A stretch of 64,000 nucleotides of DNA from Protaetiibacter sp. SSC-01 (GCF_014483895.1 NZ_CP059987.1:1302001-1366000); one strand, 5' to 3'; positions 52,283 through 61,890 are shown, counted from the first letter of the stretch. A program made the numbers and translations. The notes: generated from the letters alone by a model not told the origin.

Positions 52283-53572
52283 GTGGCCTCCGTCGACACG
52301 ACCATCCAGCTGATCCGCACGACCGGGCGGGATGCCGCAGGCAAGCCCGCCGAGGCGTGCAGCCCCGCGCTCGCCAAGGCTCCGTGGGAGTTCGACGGCG
52401 TGCTCCAGTACGGGCCGGGCTCGTCGATGGGCGACGTCATCCCCGTCGGCTCGCCGCGCCAGGGCGCGCTGCCCGTCGAGTACCAGCGCGCGTCGACCGA
52501 GGAGCTGCACGCGCGCATCCGGGCCGCGAAGCAGACGCTCGGCGACCGCGTCGTGATCCTCGGGCACTTCTACCAGCGCGACGAGATCGTGCAGCACGCC
52601 GACTTCCTCGGCGACTCGTTCCAGCTCGCGAACGCCGCCCAGACGGTGCCGAACGCCGAGGCGATCGTGTTCTGCGGCGTGCACTTCATGGCCGAGACGG
52701 CCGACATCCTCGCTCAGCCGCACCAGCAGGTGATCCTGCCGAACCTCGCCGCCGGCTGCTCGATGGCCGACATGGCCGACATCGACTCGGTCGAGGAGTG
52801 CTGGGCCCAGCTCGAGGCGCTCTACGGCACCGAGCCGGATGCGGATGGGCGCGTGCCCGTCATCCCCGTGACCTACATGAACTCCTCGGCGGCGCTCAAG
52901 GGCTTCTGCGGTCGCCACGGTGGCATCGTGTGCACGAGCTCGAACGCCGAGACGGTGCTCGAGTGGGCGTTCGAGCGCGGGCAGCGGGTGCTGTTCTTCC
53001 CCGACCAGCACCTCGGCCGCAACACCGCGAAGAAGATGGGTGTGCCGCTCGAGGCGATGCCCATGTGGAACCCGCGGAAGCCCCTCGGCGGCAACGCGGG
53101 CGACGACCTGCTCTCGGCGCAGGTCATCCTGTGGCACGGCTTCTGCTCGGTGCACAAGCGCTTCACCGTCGATCAGATCGACCAGGCCCGCGCCGAGCAC
53201 CCGGGCGTGCGCGTCATCGTGCACCCCGAGTGCCCCATGCCCGTCGTCGACGCGGCAGACGAGGCGGGCTCGACCGACTACATCCGCAAGGCCGTCGCCG
53301 CGGCGACCGAGCCGACGACCTTCGCGATCGGCACCGAGATCAACATGGTCAACCGCCTCGCGGCCGAGTACCCGCAGCACGAGATCTTCTGCCTCGACCC
53401 CGTCGTGTGCCCCTGCTCGACGATGTACCGCATCCACCCCGGCTACCTCGCGTGGGTGCTCGAGGCGCTCGTCGCGGGCGAGACGCTCAACCGCATCGAG
53501 GTGCCCGCGACCGTGGCCGCGGATGCGCGGGTCGCCCTGCAGCGCATGCTCGACGCGAAGCCGAAGGCCTGA
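52283..53572 (+). CDS. nadA: Quinolinate synthase
   Basis: NadA condenses iminoaspartate with dihydroxyacetone phosphate to quinolinate using a [4Fe-4S] cluster. The 429-residue actinobacterial form contains VVILGHFYQRDEIVQHADFL, then the Cys-bearing segments AAGCSMADMADIDSVEECW, HPECPMPVVDAADEAGSTDY and DPVVCPCSTMYRIHPGYL. GTG 52283 follows an AGAAAGT-like site 28 bases after the nrtR stop. It is the second gene of the NAD operon; nifS downstream probably supplies sulfur for its cluster. Confidence 0.96.
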   Translation: MASVDTTIQLIRTTGRDAAGKPAEACSPALAKAPWEFDGVLQYGPGSSMGDVIPVGSPRQGALPVEYQRASTEELHARIRAAKQTLGDRVVILGHFYQRDEIVQHADFLGDSFQLANAAQTVPNAEAIVFCGVHFMAETADILAQPHQQVILPNLAAGCSMADMADIDSVEECWAQLEALYGTEPDADGRVPVIPVTYMNSSAALKGFCGRHGGIVCTSSNAETVLEWAFERGQRVLFFPDQHLGRNTAKKMGVPLEAMPMWNPRKPLGGNAGDDLLSAQVILWHGFCSVHKRFTVDQIDQARAEHPGVRVIVHPECPMPVVDAADEAGSTDYIRKAVAAATEPTTFAIGTEINMVNRLAAEYPQHEIFCLDPVVCPCSTMYRIHPGYLAWVLEALVAGETLNRIEVPATVAADARVALQRMLDAKPKA

Positions 53573-53573
53573 C

Positions 53574-55193
53574 ATGCGCGTCGTCGTCGTCGGCACGGGC
53601 ATCGCCGGTCTCATCGCCGCCTACCGGGCGAGCGCCCGTCACGACGTCGTGCTCGTGACGAAGGCGGAGCTCGCGGAGTCGAACACGAAGTACGCGCAGG
53701 GCGGCATCGCGGCGGCGCTCTTCCCCGACGACTCGGCCGCGTCGCACATCGAGGACACGCTCCGCGCGGGCGCGGGCCTGTGCGACGTGCCGGCCGTCGA
53801 GGTGCTGTGTACTGAGGGACCGCAGCGCGTGCGCGACCTCATCGCGCTCGGGGTCGAGTTCGACCGGGCCGCCGACGGCGAGCTCGCGCGCGGACACGAG
53901 GCGGCGCACTCGGCGCGGCGCGTCATCCATGCGGGCGGGGATGCGACGGGGCTCGCGATCGAGGTCGCGCTCCTGCGCGCCGTGCGCTCGATCGCCGTGG
54001 AGGTGCACGAGCACACCTTCATGCGCGACCTCGTCGTCGCGCGCGACGCGGACGGTGTCGAGCGAGTGGTCGGGATCGATGCCGTCGGCCCCGACGGCAC
54101 GGGGTTCCGCCTCGACGCGGATGCCGTCGTGCTCGCCTCGGGGGGCGCGGGGCAGCTCTACCGTCACACGACCAACCCGGCCGTCACGACGGGCGACGGC
54201 ATCGCCGCCGCATGGCGTGCGGGCGCGGAGCTCGCCGATGTGGAGTTCTACCAGTTCCACCCCACGGCCCTCGCGGTGCCGGGCAGCCCGCTCGTCTCCG
54301 AGGCCGTTCGCGGCGAGGGTGCCGTGCTGCTCGACGAGCACGGGCATCGCTTCATGTTCGACGTGCACCCTGATGGCGAGCTCGCGCCCCGCGACGTCGT
54401 GGCCCGCGGCATCGCGGCGGCCATGGCGCGCCAGGAGGGGCGCCCCGTGCTGCTCGACGCGACGGGCGTGGAGGCAGCGCACGAGCCCGGCTTCCTCGCC
54501 GAGCGGTTCCCGAGCATCACGCGCGTCACGCGCGAGCACGGTTTCGACTGGACACGCGAGCCCGTACCCGTCACCCCCGCGGCGCACTACTGGATGGGCG
54601 GTGTGCGCACCGACCTCGACGGACGCACGAGCGTGCCGGGCTTGTACGCCGTCGGCGAGGCGGCGTGCACGGGCGTGCACGGCGCGAACCGCCTCGCGTC
54701 GAACTCGCTGCTCGAGTCGCTCGTGTTCGCGTGGCGCGCGGCGGACGCGCTGGATGCGGATGCCGCTGCCGCACCGCAGGCGGTCGAGGAGCGCGCGGCG
54801 CAGCCGCACGCGTCTCGAGACCACCGCCTCCAGGTCCTCCATTCCGCTGATCTCGAGGCGCGGCCGCCCGCGGCGGACGCCCCTCGATCACCTGGTCGGG
54901 CCGACATCCAGAACCTCATCTGGGCCGCCGTCGGCCTCGAGCGCGACGCCACCACGCTGCGCGCCGCGGCCGAGACGCTCGCCGAGTGGTCGGTCGACGC
55001 GACGACGGTCGCCGAGCTCGAGGACCGCAACCTCCTCGACCTCGCGCGCCTCGTGACCCACGCGGCGCTCGTGCGCGAGGAGTCGCGCGGCGCCCACGAC
55101 CGCACGGATGCGCCCGAGACGCGCGAGGAGTGGCGGCACTCGCTCGCGTGGCGGCTCGAGACCGCCGCCCTGACCGAGGAGGTCCCCGCGTGA
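53574..55193 (+). CDS. nadB: L-aspartate oxidase, carrying a palindromic repeat in frame
   Basis: NadB oxidises L-aspartate to iminoaspartate with FAD. It has 539 residues. Motifs are VVVVGTGIAGLIAAYRAS (FAD), ESNTKYAQGGIAAALF, AVVLASGGAGQLYRHTTNP, VEFYQFHPTALAVPG and GLYAVGEAACTGVHGANRLA, then SNSLLESLVFAWRAADAL. Between the FAD domain and the helical C-terminal domain lies an about 45-residue linker. Part of it (AVEERAAQPHASRDHR) is encoded by a copy of the GGTCGAGGAGCGC palindrome. ATG 53574 is one base after the nadA stop; the stop overlaps nadC. Confidence 0.95.
   Translation: MRVVVVGTGIAGLIAAYRASARHDVVLVTKAELAESNTKYAQGGIAAALFPDDSAASHIEDTLRAGAGLCDVPAVEVLCTEGPQRVRDLIALGVEFDRAADGELARGHEAAHSARRVIHAGGDATGLAIEVALLRAVRSIAVEVHEHTFMRDLVVARDADGVERVVGIDAVGPDGTGFRLDADAVVLASGGAGQLYRHTTNPAVTTGDGIAAAWRAGAELADVEFYQFHPTALAVPGSPLVSEAVRGEGAVLLDEHGHRFMFDVHPDGELAPRDVVARGIAAAMARQEGRPVLLDATGVEAAHEPGFLAERFPSITRVTREHGFDWTREPVPVTPAAHYWMGGVRTDLDGRTSVPGLYAVGEAACTGVHGANRLASNSLLESLVFAWRAADALDADAAAAPQAVEERAAQPHASRDHRLQVLHSADLEARPPAADAPRSPGRADIQNLIWAAVGLERDATTLRAAAETLAEWSVDATTVAELEDRNLLDLARLVTHAALVREESRGAHDRTDAPETREEWRHSLAWRLETAALTEEVPA
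54779..54825 (+). repeat. REP-like palindrome copy 3, inside nadB
   Basis: GGTCGAGGAGCGC at the left and ACGCGTCTCGAGACCACC at the right are identical to the intergenic copies at 13646 and 47986. The centre differs (GCGGCGCAGCCGC). The copy keeps the nadB frame and encodes a hydrophilic linker segment. Confidence 0.85.
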
Positions 55194-56035
55194 GCGAGCA
55201 GGTCGACGACATCATCCGCCGCGCCCTCGCCGAGGACGCCCCGTGGGGCGACCTCACGAGCGAGGCGTTCGTGCCGGAGGCGGCCACGGCATCCGCTCTC
55301 CTCGTCGCGCGGGAGCCGGGCGTGTTCTCGGGTGCGGAGGTCTTCGCGCGCGTCTTCGAGCTCGTCGACGCAGGCACGACGGTCGAGCTGGGCCTCGCGG
55401 ACGGCGAGCCGTTCGCGGCGGGCGCCGTGCTCGCGAGCGTCGACGGCCCGGCGCGGGCGGTGCTGCGTGCCGAGCGCATCGCGCTCAACCTCGTGCAGCG
55501 CATGAGCGGCATCGCGACCCTCACCGCGCGCTACGTCGCGGCGATCGACGGCACGAGCGCTCGCATCGTCGACACGCGCAAGACTACGCCGGGCCTCCGC
55601 ATCCTCGAACGCCAGGCGGTGCGCGACGGCGGCGGGCGCAACCACCGGTTCTCGCTCTCGGATGCCGTCATGGCGAAGGACAACCACCTCGCCGTGCTCG
55701 CCGCCCAGGGCATGGGCGTCGGCGACGCCATCCGCCGCGCACGCGCGCACCTCGGGCACACCGTGCACCTCGAGGTCGAGGTCGACCGCATCGACCAGGT
55801 CGAGGAGGTCGTGGCGGCGGGGGTCGACACGATCATGCTCGACAACTTCACGCCCGACGAGCTGCGCGAGGGCGTGGCCCTCGTCGCGGGCCGGGCGATC
55901 GTCGAGGCGTCGGGCGGTGTCAACCTCGACTCCGTGCGGGCGATCGCCGAGAGCGGGGTCGACGTCATCTCGGTCGGCGCCCTCACCCACAGCGTGCGCT
56001 CGCTCGACCTGGGGCTCGACGTCACGGTCGCCTGA
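55190..56035 (+). CDS. nadC: Nicotinate-nucleotide diphosphorylase (carboxylating)
   Basis: NadC converts quinolinate and PRPP to nicotinate mononucleotide plus CO2. It has 281 residues, the usual length. Signatures are ALAEDAPWGDLTSEAF (N-terminus), RIALNLVQRMSGIATLT, ARIVDTRKTTPGLRILERQA (quinolinate-binding Arg/Lys), GGRNHRFSLSDAVMAKDNHL and VEASGGVNLDSVRAIAESGV. GTG 55190 follows GAGGAGG and overlaps the nadB stop. Confidence 0.96.
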   Translation: MSEQVDDIIRRALAEDAPWGDLTSEAFVPEAATASALLVAREPGVFSGAEVFARVFELVDAGTTVELGLADGEPFAAGAVLASVDGPARAVLRAERIALNLVQRMSGIATLTARYVAAIDGTSARIVDTRKTTPGLRILERQAVRDGGGRNHRFSLSDAVMAKDNHLAVLAAQGMGVGDAIRRARAHLGHTVHLEVEVDRIDQVEEVVAAGVDTIMLDNFTPDELREGVALVAGRAIVEASGGVNLDSVRAIAESGVDVISVGALTHSVRSLDLGLDVTVA

Positions 56036-56036
56036 C

Positions 56037-57191
56037 ATGGACGAGCTGCTCTACCTCGACACCGCCGCGACGACGCCCGTGCGCCGCGAGGTGCTCGAGT
56101 CGATGTGGCCGTACCTCACGGGCGACTTCGGCAACCCCTCGAGCCACCACCAGCTGGGGGAGCGCGCGGCGCACGCCGTGCAGGCGGCGCGCGCGACGAT
56201 CGCCGAGCAGCTCGGATGCCGCCCCTCCGAGATCGTGTTCACCTCGGGCGGCACGGAGGCCGACAACCTCGCGATCAAAGGCATCGCGCTCGGCGCCCCG
56301 CGAGGTCGCCACGTCGTCACGAGCGTCGTCGAGCACGAGGCGGTCGCGGAGTCGGTGGACTACCTGAGGCGCCTGCACGGCTTCGAGGTCACCGTGCTGC
56401 CCGTCGACGGCGAGGGGCTGGTGTCGCCCGACGAGCTGTCGGCGGCGCTCCGCCCCGACACGACCCTCGTGAGCATCCAGCACGCGAGCAACGAGATCGG
56501 CACCGTGCAGCCGATCCGCGAGCTCGCGGCCGTCGCACACGAGCTCGCCGTGCCGTTCCACACGGATGCCGTGCAGTCGGCCGACGCGCTCGACGTCGGT
56601 CTCGAGGCGCTGGGCGTCGACGCCGTGTCGATCGCGGGCCACAAGCTCGGCGCACCCAAAGGCATCGGCGCCCTCGGCGTGCGCGGGTCGCTGCCGCTCG
56701 AGCCGCTCCTGCACGGGGGCGGCCAGGAGCGCGGCAGGAGGTCGGGCACCGAGAACGTCGCGGGTGTCGTGGCACTCGCGACGGCGCTCGCCCTCGCGGC
56801 GCTCGAGCGCCCGCACAAGCAGAACGTGATGGCGGCGCGCGACACGATCATCGACGGCGTGCTGTCGCGCGTGCCGGGCGCCTTCCTCACGGGCTCGCGC
56901 ACCGAGCGCCTCCCGGGCCACGCCTCCTTCTGCTTCCCGGGCACGAGCGGCGAGGCCGTGCTGCTCGAGCTCGAGGCCCGCGGCATCGTCTCGTCGTCGG
57001 GGTCCGCGTGCGCCGCGGGCAGCGACGAACCCTCGCCCGTGCTCCTCGCCCTCGGCATCGCGCCCGAGGTCGCCCAGACCGCCGTGCGCTTCACGCTCCC
57101 GTCCGACGTGACGCCGGCGCAGGCATCCGAGGTCGTCGATCGTGTCGTCGCCGCCGTCACCACTCTCGGCAGCCTCGACACTCGCCGTTAG
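56037..57191 (+). CDS. nifS: NifS/IscS-type cysteine desulfurase
   Basis: A PLP enzyme of 384 residues that releases sulfane sulfur from cysteine. Motifs are LYLDTAATTPVRREVLE, VFTSGGTEADNLAIKGIA, SIQHASNEIGTVQPI, the PLP Lys in SIAGHKLGAPKGIGALGVRG, and the catalytic Cys in SSSGSACAAGSDEPSPVL (about residue 322). ATG 56037 is 1 base after the nadC stop, so it belongs to the NAD operon. Its likely job there is to build the NadA [4Fe-4S] cluster. An intrinsic hairpin starts at its stop codon. Confidence 0.94.
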   Translation: MDELLYLDTAATTPVRREVLESMWPYLTGDFGNPSSHHQLGERAAHAVQAARATIAEQLGCRPSEIVFTSGGTEADNLAIKGIALGAPRGRHVVTSVVEHEAVAESVDYLRRLHGFEVTVLPVDGEGLVSPDELSAALRPDTTLVSIQHASNEIGTVQPIRELAAVAHELAVPFHTDAVQSADALDVGLEALGVDAVSIAGHKLGAPKGIGALGVRGSLPLEPLLHGGGQERGRRSGTENVAGVVALATALALAALERPHKQNVMAARDTIIDGVLSRVPGAFLTGSRTERLPGHASFCFPGTSGEAVLLELEARGIVSSSGSACAAGSDEPSPVLLALGIAPEVAQTAVRFTLPSDVTPAQASEVVDRVVAAVTTLGSLDTRR

Positions 57192-57250
57192 TTCCCGTTC
57201 CGCGCGATAGTCGCCGAAGGAACGGGTGCAAAGACGCGGAACGGGAACTA
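57189..57250. terminator. 16-bp perfect inverted repeat between nifS and lysR
   Basis: TAGTTCCCGTTCCGCG (57189-57204) is exactly complementary to 57235-57250, with a 30-base loop. The left arm includes the nifS stop codon. GGAACGGG also occurs a third time inside the loop (57219-57226). It lies between convergent genes and is probably a bidirectional terminator. Confidence 0.7.
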
Positions 57251-57256
57251 TGGAGG

Positions 57257-58207
57257 TCAGGGGTGCGGGGTGGCGGTGAGGCCCCAGTCGCGACCGTCGA
57301 GCGCCGCGACGACGTCGAGCACGGCGGCGATCGAGGGCACCCGGCGGGAGCCGTGCTGCGCGACGACCTGGATCGAGCGGTCGCTCGACGGCGAGGTCGC
57401 CCGCACGGCGGCGCCCTCGGGCGGCACGGCCGTCGCGAGTGCGAGGCGGGGGAGCAGCGCGACCCCGAGACCTGACGCCACGAGGTTGAGCACCGCGATC
57501 GCGTTGTCGGTCTCGAGCTCGATCTCGGGCTCGACGCCCACCGCCTCGCACGCCGCGAGCAGGTGGCCGCGGCACAGCGGGCATCCGGCGATCCAGCGCT
57601 CGCCCCCGAGGCGTGCGAGCTCGACGGGGCCGCCGTCGAGGGCGAGCGGATGCGACTCGGGCAGCGCGATGACGACCGGCTCCGTGTAGAGCAGCTCGGT
57701 CTCGACGGGACCCTCCGACTCGCGGTGCGGGTCGGCGCGGTCGCCGGGATAGGCGAAGGTGATCGCGAGGTCGACGAGCCCGTCGCGCAGCATCCCGAGC
57801 GCCTCGGGCGGCTCGGCCTCGACGTAGCTCACCGTGAGCCCCGGATGCCGCTCCCGCAGCCCGCGCAGGAGCCGCGGCACGATCGTCGACGACGCCGTGG
57901 GGAACGCCGCGAGGCGCACGGTGCCGGTGCGGAGCCCCACGATCTCGGCGAGCTCGCCGCGGGCGGCGTCGAGCGCCTGCCCGATGGACTGCGCGTGGCG
58001 CGCGAGCACCATGCCGGGCTCGGTGAGGCGCACGCCGCGGCCCGCGCGCACGACGAGCGGTACGCCGAGGCGCTGCTCCGCGCGGCGCAGGTGCTGGCTC
58101 ACGGCCGGCTGGCTGTAGCCGAGGGCGCGTGCGGCGCGGCTGATCGAGCCGTGCTCGGCGATCGCCCGCACGATGCGCACCGACTGCAGGTCGAGGTCGA
58201 CGTCCAT
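57257..58207 (-). CDS. LysR-family transcriptional regulator
   Basis: A 316-residue regulator. The N-terminal winged helix-turn-helix (residues about 5-62) reads LQSVRIVRAIAEHGSISRAA, then RALGYSQPAVSQHLRRAEQR. It is followed by the two-lobe effector domain. Two nearby Cys (GCPLCRGHLLAACE, about residues 215-228) could be redox- or metal-sensitive. It is divergent from a class V aminotransferase with a 75-bp spacer containing a short palindrome, so that gene is the probable target. Confidence 0.92.
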   Translation of the reverse strand: MDVDLDLQSVRIVRAIAEHGSISRAARALGYSQPAVSQHLRRAEQRLGVPLVVRAGRGVRLTEPGMVLARHAQSIGQALDAARGELAEIVGLRTGTVRLAAFPTASSTIVPRLLRGLRERHPGLTVSYVEAEPPEALGMLRDGLVDLAITFAYPGDRADPHRESEGPVETELLYTEPVVIALPESHPLALDGGPVELARLGGERWIAGCPLCRGHLLAACEAVGVEPEIELETDNAIAVLNLVASGLGVALLPRLALATAVPPEGAAVRATSPSSDRSIQVVAQHGSRRVPSIAAVLDVVAALDGRDWGLTATPHP

Positions 58208-58225
58208 TCCATAACGCTACCGAAT

Positions 58226-58236
58226 GGATGCCATCC
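58226..58236. promoter_or_regulatory. LysR operator candidate GGATG-C-CATCC
   Basis: A perfect 11-base palindrome in the lysR/aminotransferase spacer, about 20 bases upstream of the lysR start and about 25 bases upstream of a GATACAT -10-like element (58254-58260) for the aminotransferase. Its position fits an activator or dual regulator site. Confidence 0.5.
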
Positions 58237-58282
58237 GAGACATGACCTTGTGCGATACATCATGGGCACCCACGCTGGAGGG

Positions 58283-59347
58283 GTGAGCATCCTGACCGCG
58301 CCCTCCCGCGAGCTGGCCGCAGCGATCGCCGAGTTCGGCGAGCCCCGCGGCTACGTCGCGACCGCGTCCATCGGCATCCCGCCGCGCCGCGCCGTCGAGG
58401 CGCTGCGCGCCGATCTCGACGCCTGGGCCCGCGCCGACCGCGACCCCCAGGGCTACGACCCCGTCATCGAGCGCACGCGGGCGTCCTACGCGCGGCTCGT
58501 CGGCGTCGATGCCTCGCGCGTCGCGATCGGCTCGCAGACCTCCGTGCAGGCGGCGGTCGTGGCGGCATCCGTTCCCGCGGGCGCCGAGGTGCTCATCGCC
58601 GAACGCGACTTCTCGTCGCTCGTCACGCCCTTTGCGCAGCGTCCGGGCGCGAGCGTGCGCGCCGTGCCCCTCGAGGCCCTCGCCGAGAGCATCACCGACG
58701 ACACCTTCCTCGTCGTCTACTCGCTCGTGCAGTCGGCGACGGGGGTCGTCGCGGATGCCGCGGCCATCGGCGAGGCCGCCGCGCGTCACGGCGCCCTCAC
58801 CTTCTGCGACACGACCCAGGCGACGGGCGTGCTGCCGGTGCGCGCCGACGACTTCGACATCACCGTGTGCCACGCCTACAAGTGGCTCTGCTCGCCGCGC
58901 GGAGTGAGCTTCCTCACGGTCGGCTCGGCCGCGGAGACCCTCCTGCGCCCCACGCAGGGCGGCTGGTACGCGGGCCAGGAGGTCTGGCAGAGCTGCTACG
59001 GCCACGACATCACGCTTGCCTCCGACGCGCGCCGCTTCGACGTCTCGCCCGCGTGGCAGGCGTGGATCGGCGCGGAGCAGTCGATCGGCCTCTTCTCCGA
59101 GCTCGACATCGCGGAGATCTGGGACCGCGCCGCGGGGCTCGGCGAGCTGCTGTGCGCGGAGCTCGGACTGCCGCCGCAGCGCCAGGCGATCGTCTCGTGG
59201 CCCGACCCCGACGGCGCGCAGCTCGCTGCGATGGCGGCCGCCGGCATCCGCATCTCGGGCCGCGCAGGCCGGGCGCGTGCGTCGTTCCACCTGTGGAACA
59301 CGGAGGAGGACGTCGCCGCGATCGTGCAGGCCGTGCGCCGAAGCTGA
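58283..59347 (+). CDS. Class V aminotransferase
   Basis: A PLP enzyme of 354 residues from GTG 58283 (GGAGGG directly upstream); ATG 58262 would add seven residues but lies at the expected transcript start. Blocks are GYVATASIGIPPRRAVEAL, VAIGSQTSVQAAVVAASVPA, DTTQATGVLPVRADDFDI and VCHAYKWLCSPRGVSFL with the PLP Lys. The closest general types are isopenicillin-N-epimerase or cysteine-desulfurase-like proteins, but no catalytic Cys is at the NifS position. The substrate is unknown; the divergent LysR probably controls it. Confidence 0.85.
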   Translation: MSILTAPSRELAAAIAEFGEPRGYVATASIGIPPRRAVEALRADLDAWARADRDPQGYDPVIERTRASYARLVGVDASRVAIGSQTSVQAAVVAASVPAGAEVLIAERDFSSLVTPFAQRPGASVRAVPLEALAESITDDTFLVVYSLVQSATGVVADAAAIGEAAARHGALTFCDTTQATGVLPVRADDFDITVCHAYKWLCSPRGVSFLTVGSAAETLLRPTQGGWYAGQEVWQSCYGHDITLASDARRFDVSPAWQAWIGAEQSIGLFSELDIAEIWDRAAGLGELLCAELGLPPQRQAIVSWPDPDGAQLAAMAAAGIRISGRAGRARASFHLWNTEEDVAAIVQAVRRS

Positions 59348-59449
59348 GCGCGCCGCGGCGGTGCGATGCGGCCTGGCCCGGATCGGTAGGCTGGGAGTTC
59401 TCATCTCGCACCGCGCAAGCCGGCGCGGCCCGATCATCAGGAGCTCCCC

Positions 59450-60835
59450 GTGGCGACGCCCAACCCCCTCGACCAGGTCATCTCCCTCGCGAAGCGCCGA
59501 GGTTTCGTCTACCAGGCGGGTGAGATCTACGGCGGCTCGCGCTCGGCGTGGGACTACGGCCCGCTCGGCACCGCGCTCAAGGAGAACATCAAGCGCGAGT
59601 GGTGGAAGTTCATGGTGCAGCGCCGTGACGACATCGTCGGCATCGACTCGTCGGTCATCCTGCCCCGCCAGGTGTGGGAGGCATCCGGCCACGTCGAGGT
59701 GTTCTCCGACCCGCTCATCGAGTGCCTGCACTGCCACAAGCGCTACCGCGAGGACCACCTGCTCGAGGCCTACGAGGAGAAGAAGGGCCGCGCGCCTGAG
59801 AACGGCCTCGCCGACATCTTGTGCGAGAACTGCGGCACGCGCGGTCAGTGGACCGAGCCGCGCGCGTTCTCCGGACTGCTCAAGACCTTCCTCGGCCCCG
59901 TCGACGACGAGGAGGGCATGCACTACCTCCGCCCCGAGACGGCCCAGGGCATCTTCGTCAACTTCGCCAACGTGCTCTCGAGCGCGCGCATGAAGCCCCC
60001 GTTCGGCATCGCCCAGATCGGCAAGAGCTTCCGCAACGAGATCACGCCCGGCAACTTCATCTTCCGCACGCGCGAGTTCGAGCAGATGGAGATGGAGTTC
60101 TTCGTCCAGCCCGGAACGGACGAGGAGTGGCACCAGTACTGGATCGACGCGTCGTACGACTGGTATCGCGGCCTCGGCATCCGCGAGGACAACCTGCGCT
60201 TCTACGAGCACCCCAAGGAGAAGCTCAGTCACTACTCGAAGCGCACCGTCGACGTCGAGTACCGCTTCAACTTCGCCTCGGGAGAGTGGGGCGAGCTCAT
60301 GGGCATCGCGAACCGCACCGACTTCGACCTCAAGACGCACTCGGAGCACTCCGGCAAGGACCTGTCGTACTTCGATCAGACGACCGGTGAGCGCTGGGTG
60401 CCGTACGTCATCGAGCCGGCGTTCGGTCTCACGCGCGCCCTCATGGCCTTCCTCATCGACGCGTACCACGAGGACGAGGCCCCCAACGCGAAGGGCGGTG
60501 TCGACACCCGTACCGTGCTGCGCCTCGACCGTCGCCTCGCGCCCGTCAAGGCCGCCGTGCTCCCGCTCTCGCGCAACGAGCAGCTGTCTCCCGTCGCGCG
60601 CGAGCTCGCTGCCGACCTCCGCGAGGACTGGATGATCGAGTTCGACGACGCGGGCGCCATCGGCCGCCGCTACCGCCGCCAGGACGAGATCGGCACGCCG
60701 TTCGCCGTGACGGTCGACTTCGACACCCTCGACGACAAGGCCGTGACCGTGCGCGAGCGCGACACGATGGCGCAGGAGCGCGTGTCGCTCGACCGCCTGC
60801 ACGGCTACCTCGCCGAGCGCCTGCGCGGCGCCTGA
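59450..60835 (+). CDS. glyS: Glycyl-tRNA synthetase (eukaryote/archaea-like alpha2 type)
   Basis: It charges tRNA-Gly. The 461-residue class II synthetase has motif 1 around [20 protein letters not shown], a zinc-type Cys set (CLHCHKRY and CENCGTRG), motif 2 in [20 protein letters not shown] with [10 protein letters not shown], and motif 3 in [13 protein letters not shown]. The C-terminal anticodon-binding domain begins about residue 365. GTG 59450 follows CAGGAG at good spacing. The stop overlaps the next ATG by one base (TGATG). Confidence 0.97.
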   Translation: MATPNPLDQVISLAKRRGFVYQAGEIYGGSRSAWDYGPLGTALKENIKREWWKFMVQRRDDIVGIDSSVILPRQVWEASGHVEVFSDPLIECLHCHKRYREDHLLEAYEEKKGRAPENGLADILCENCGTRGQWTEPRAFSGLLKTFLGPVDDEEGMHYLRPETAQGIFVNFANVLSSARMKPPFGIAQIGKSFRNEITPGNFIFRTREFEQMEMEFFVQPGTDEEWHQYWIDASYDWYRGLGIREDNLRFYEHPKEKLSHYSKRTVDVEYRFNFASGEWGELMGIANRTDFDLKTHSEHSGKDLSYFDQTTGERWVPYVIEPAFGLTRALMAFLIDAYHEDEAPNAKGGVDTRTVLRLDRRLAPVKAAVLPLSRNEQLSPVARELAADLREDWMIEFDDAGAIGRRYRRQDEIGTPFAVTVDFDTLDDKAVTVRERDTMAQERVSLDRLHGYLAERLRGA

Positions 60836-61890
60836 TGAGCTGGGGGGAGCCCGCGGACGCTGCGCAGCCGTCGGACGCAGCGGGCGCCGTGCCGCCGCCC
60901 TACCCGGCGGGCGGACCCGTCCCGTACGAGCTCGCGCGATCGGCGCTCCCGGCCCCGGTTGAGGATCCGGCGCCCTACCACCGCCTGTTCCGCACCGGCC
61001 CGCGCTACGCGTGGTGGCGTCCGCTGGTGGCGGTCGCGCTGTTCGGCGTCTTCTTCCTCGTCGCGTCGGTCATCGTCGCGGTCATCTGGTTCATCATCGC
61101 GTTCGCGACGGACGACGTCGACTTCACGACGGTCTCCGACCAGAACGCGCTGCTCGCGCACCTGAGCGACACGTCGAACCCGTTGAGCCTCGGCTACCTG
61201 CTCGTCTCGGTCGCGATCATGCTGCCGTGCGTTCCGCTCGCGATGCTGTGCGCGGGACTGCGCCCCGTCGGGCTGCGGCACTCGGTGACGTTCCGGCTGC
61301 GCTGGGGATGGATGCTGTGGTGCGCGATCCCGGCGCTGGCCATCACGGTCGCGAACGTGGGGCTGTCGTTCGTGCCGCTCGCCTTCGGCGAGACCCTCGA
61401 GCCCGTGCCCGTCGACGCGGGCGTCTTCGTGGCATCCGTCGTCATCATCCTGCTGCTCGTGCCGCTGCAGTCGGCGGCCGAGGAGTACGTGTTCCGCGGG
61501 CTCATCATGCAGACGCTCGGCGCGTGGGTGCGGCCCGTGTGGATCGGCATCGTGCTCTCGACGATCATCTTCACGGTCGGCCACACCCAGTACGAGCTCT
61601 GGGGGATGCTGTCGGTCGCCGTCATGGGCGCCGGCTTCGCGATCGTCACGTGGCGCACGGGCGGCCTCGAGGCCGCCATCGCGCTCCACGTCGTCAACAA
61701 CGTCATCTCGTTCCTGCTGCTCGCGAGCGGCGTCCTCGGCACCACCGTCATGAGCTCGGAGGGCAGCACCGTGCTCGCACCGCTCATCCAGCTCGTCTTC
61801 ACGGTCGGGTACCTCGCGTGGGTCGAGTGGGGCGCGCGGCGGCGGGGCATCGCGCGCGTGCGAGAGCTCGCATCGGGCGCTCCTGCCTGA
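60835..61890 (+). CDS. CPBP-family intramembrane glutamic protease
   Basis: A 351-residue protein with a Pro/Ala-rich cytoplasmic N-terminus of about 60 residues and about eight helices. All CPBP (Rce1-like) motifs are present: AAEEYVFRGLIMQTLG (EExxxR, about residue 219), TIIFTVGHTQYELWGML (FxxxH) and AIALHVVNNVISFLL (HxxxN). The catalytic residues are intact, so it is a probable active membrane protease. Substrates are unknown. ATG 60835 is coupled to glyS. Confidence 0.92.
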   Translation: MSWGEPADAAQPSDAAGAVPPPYPAGGPVPYELARSALPAPVEDPAPYHRLFRTGPRYAWWRPLVAVALFGVFFLVASVIVAVIWFIIAFATDDVDFTTVSDQNALLAHLSDTSNPLSLGYLLVSVAIMLPCVPLAMLCAGLRPVGLRHSVTFRLRWGWMLWCAIPALAITVANVGLSFVPLAFGETLEPVPVDAGVFVASVVIILLLVPLQSAAEEYVFRGLIMQTLGAWVRPVWIGIVLSTIIFTVGHTQYELWGMLSVAVMGAGFAIVTWRTGGLEAAIALHVVNNVISFLLLASGVLGTTVMSSEGSTVLAPLIQLVFTVGYLAWVEWGARRRGIARVRELASGAPA

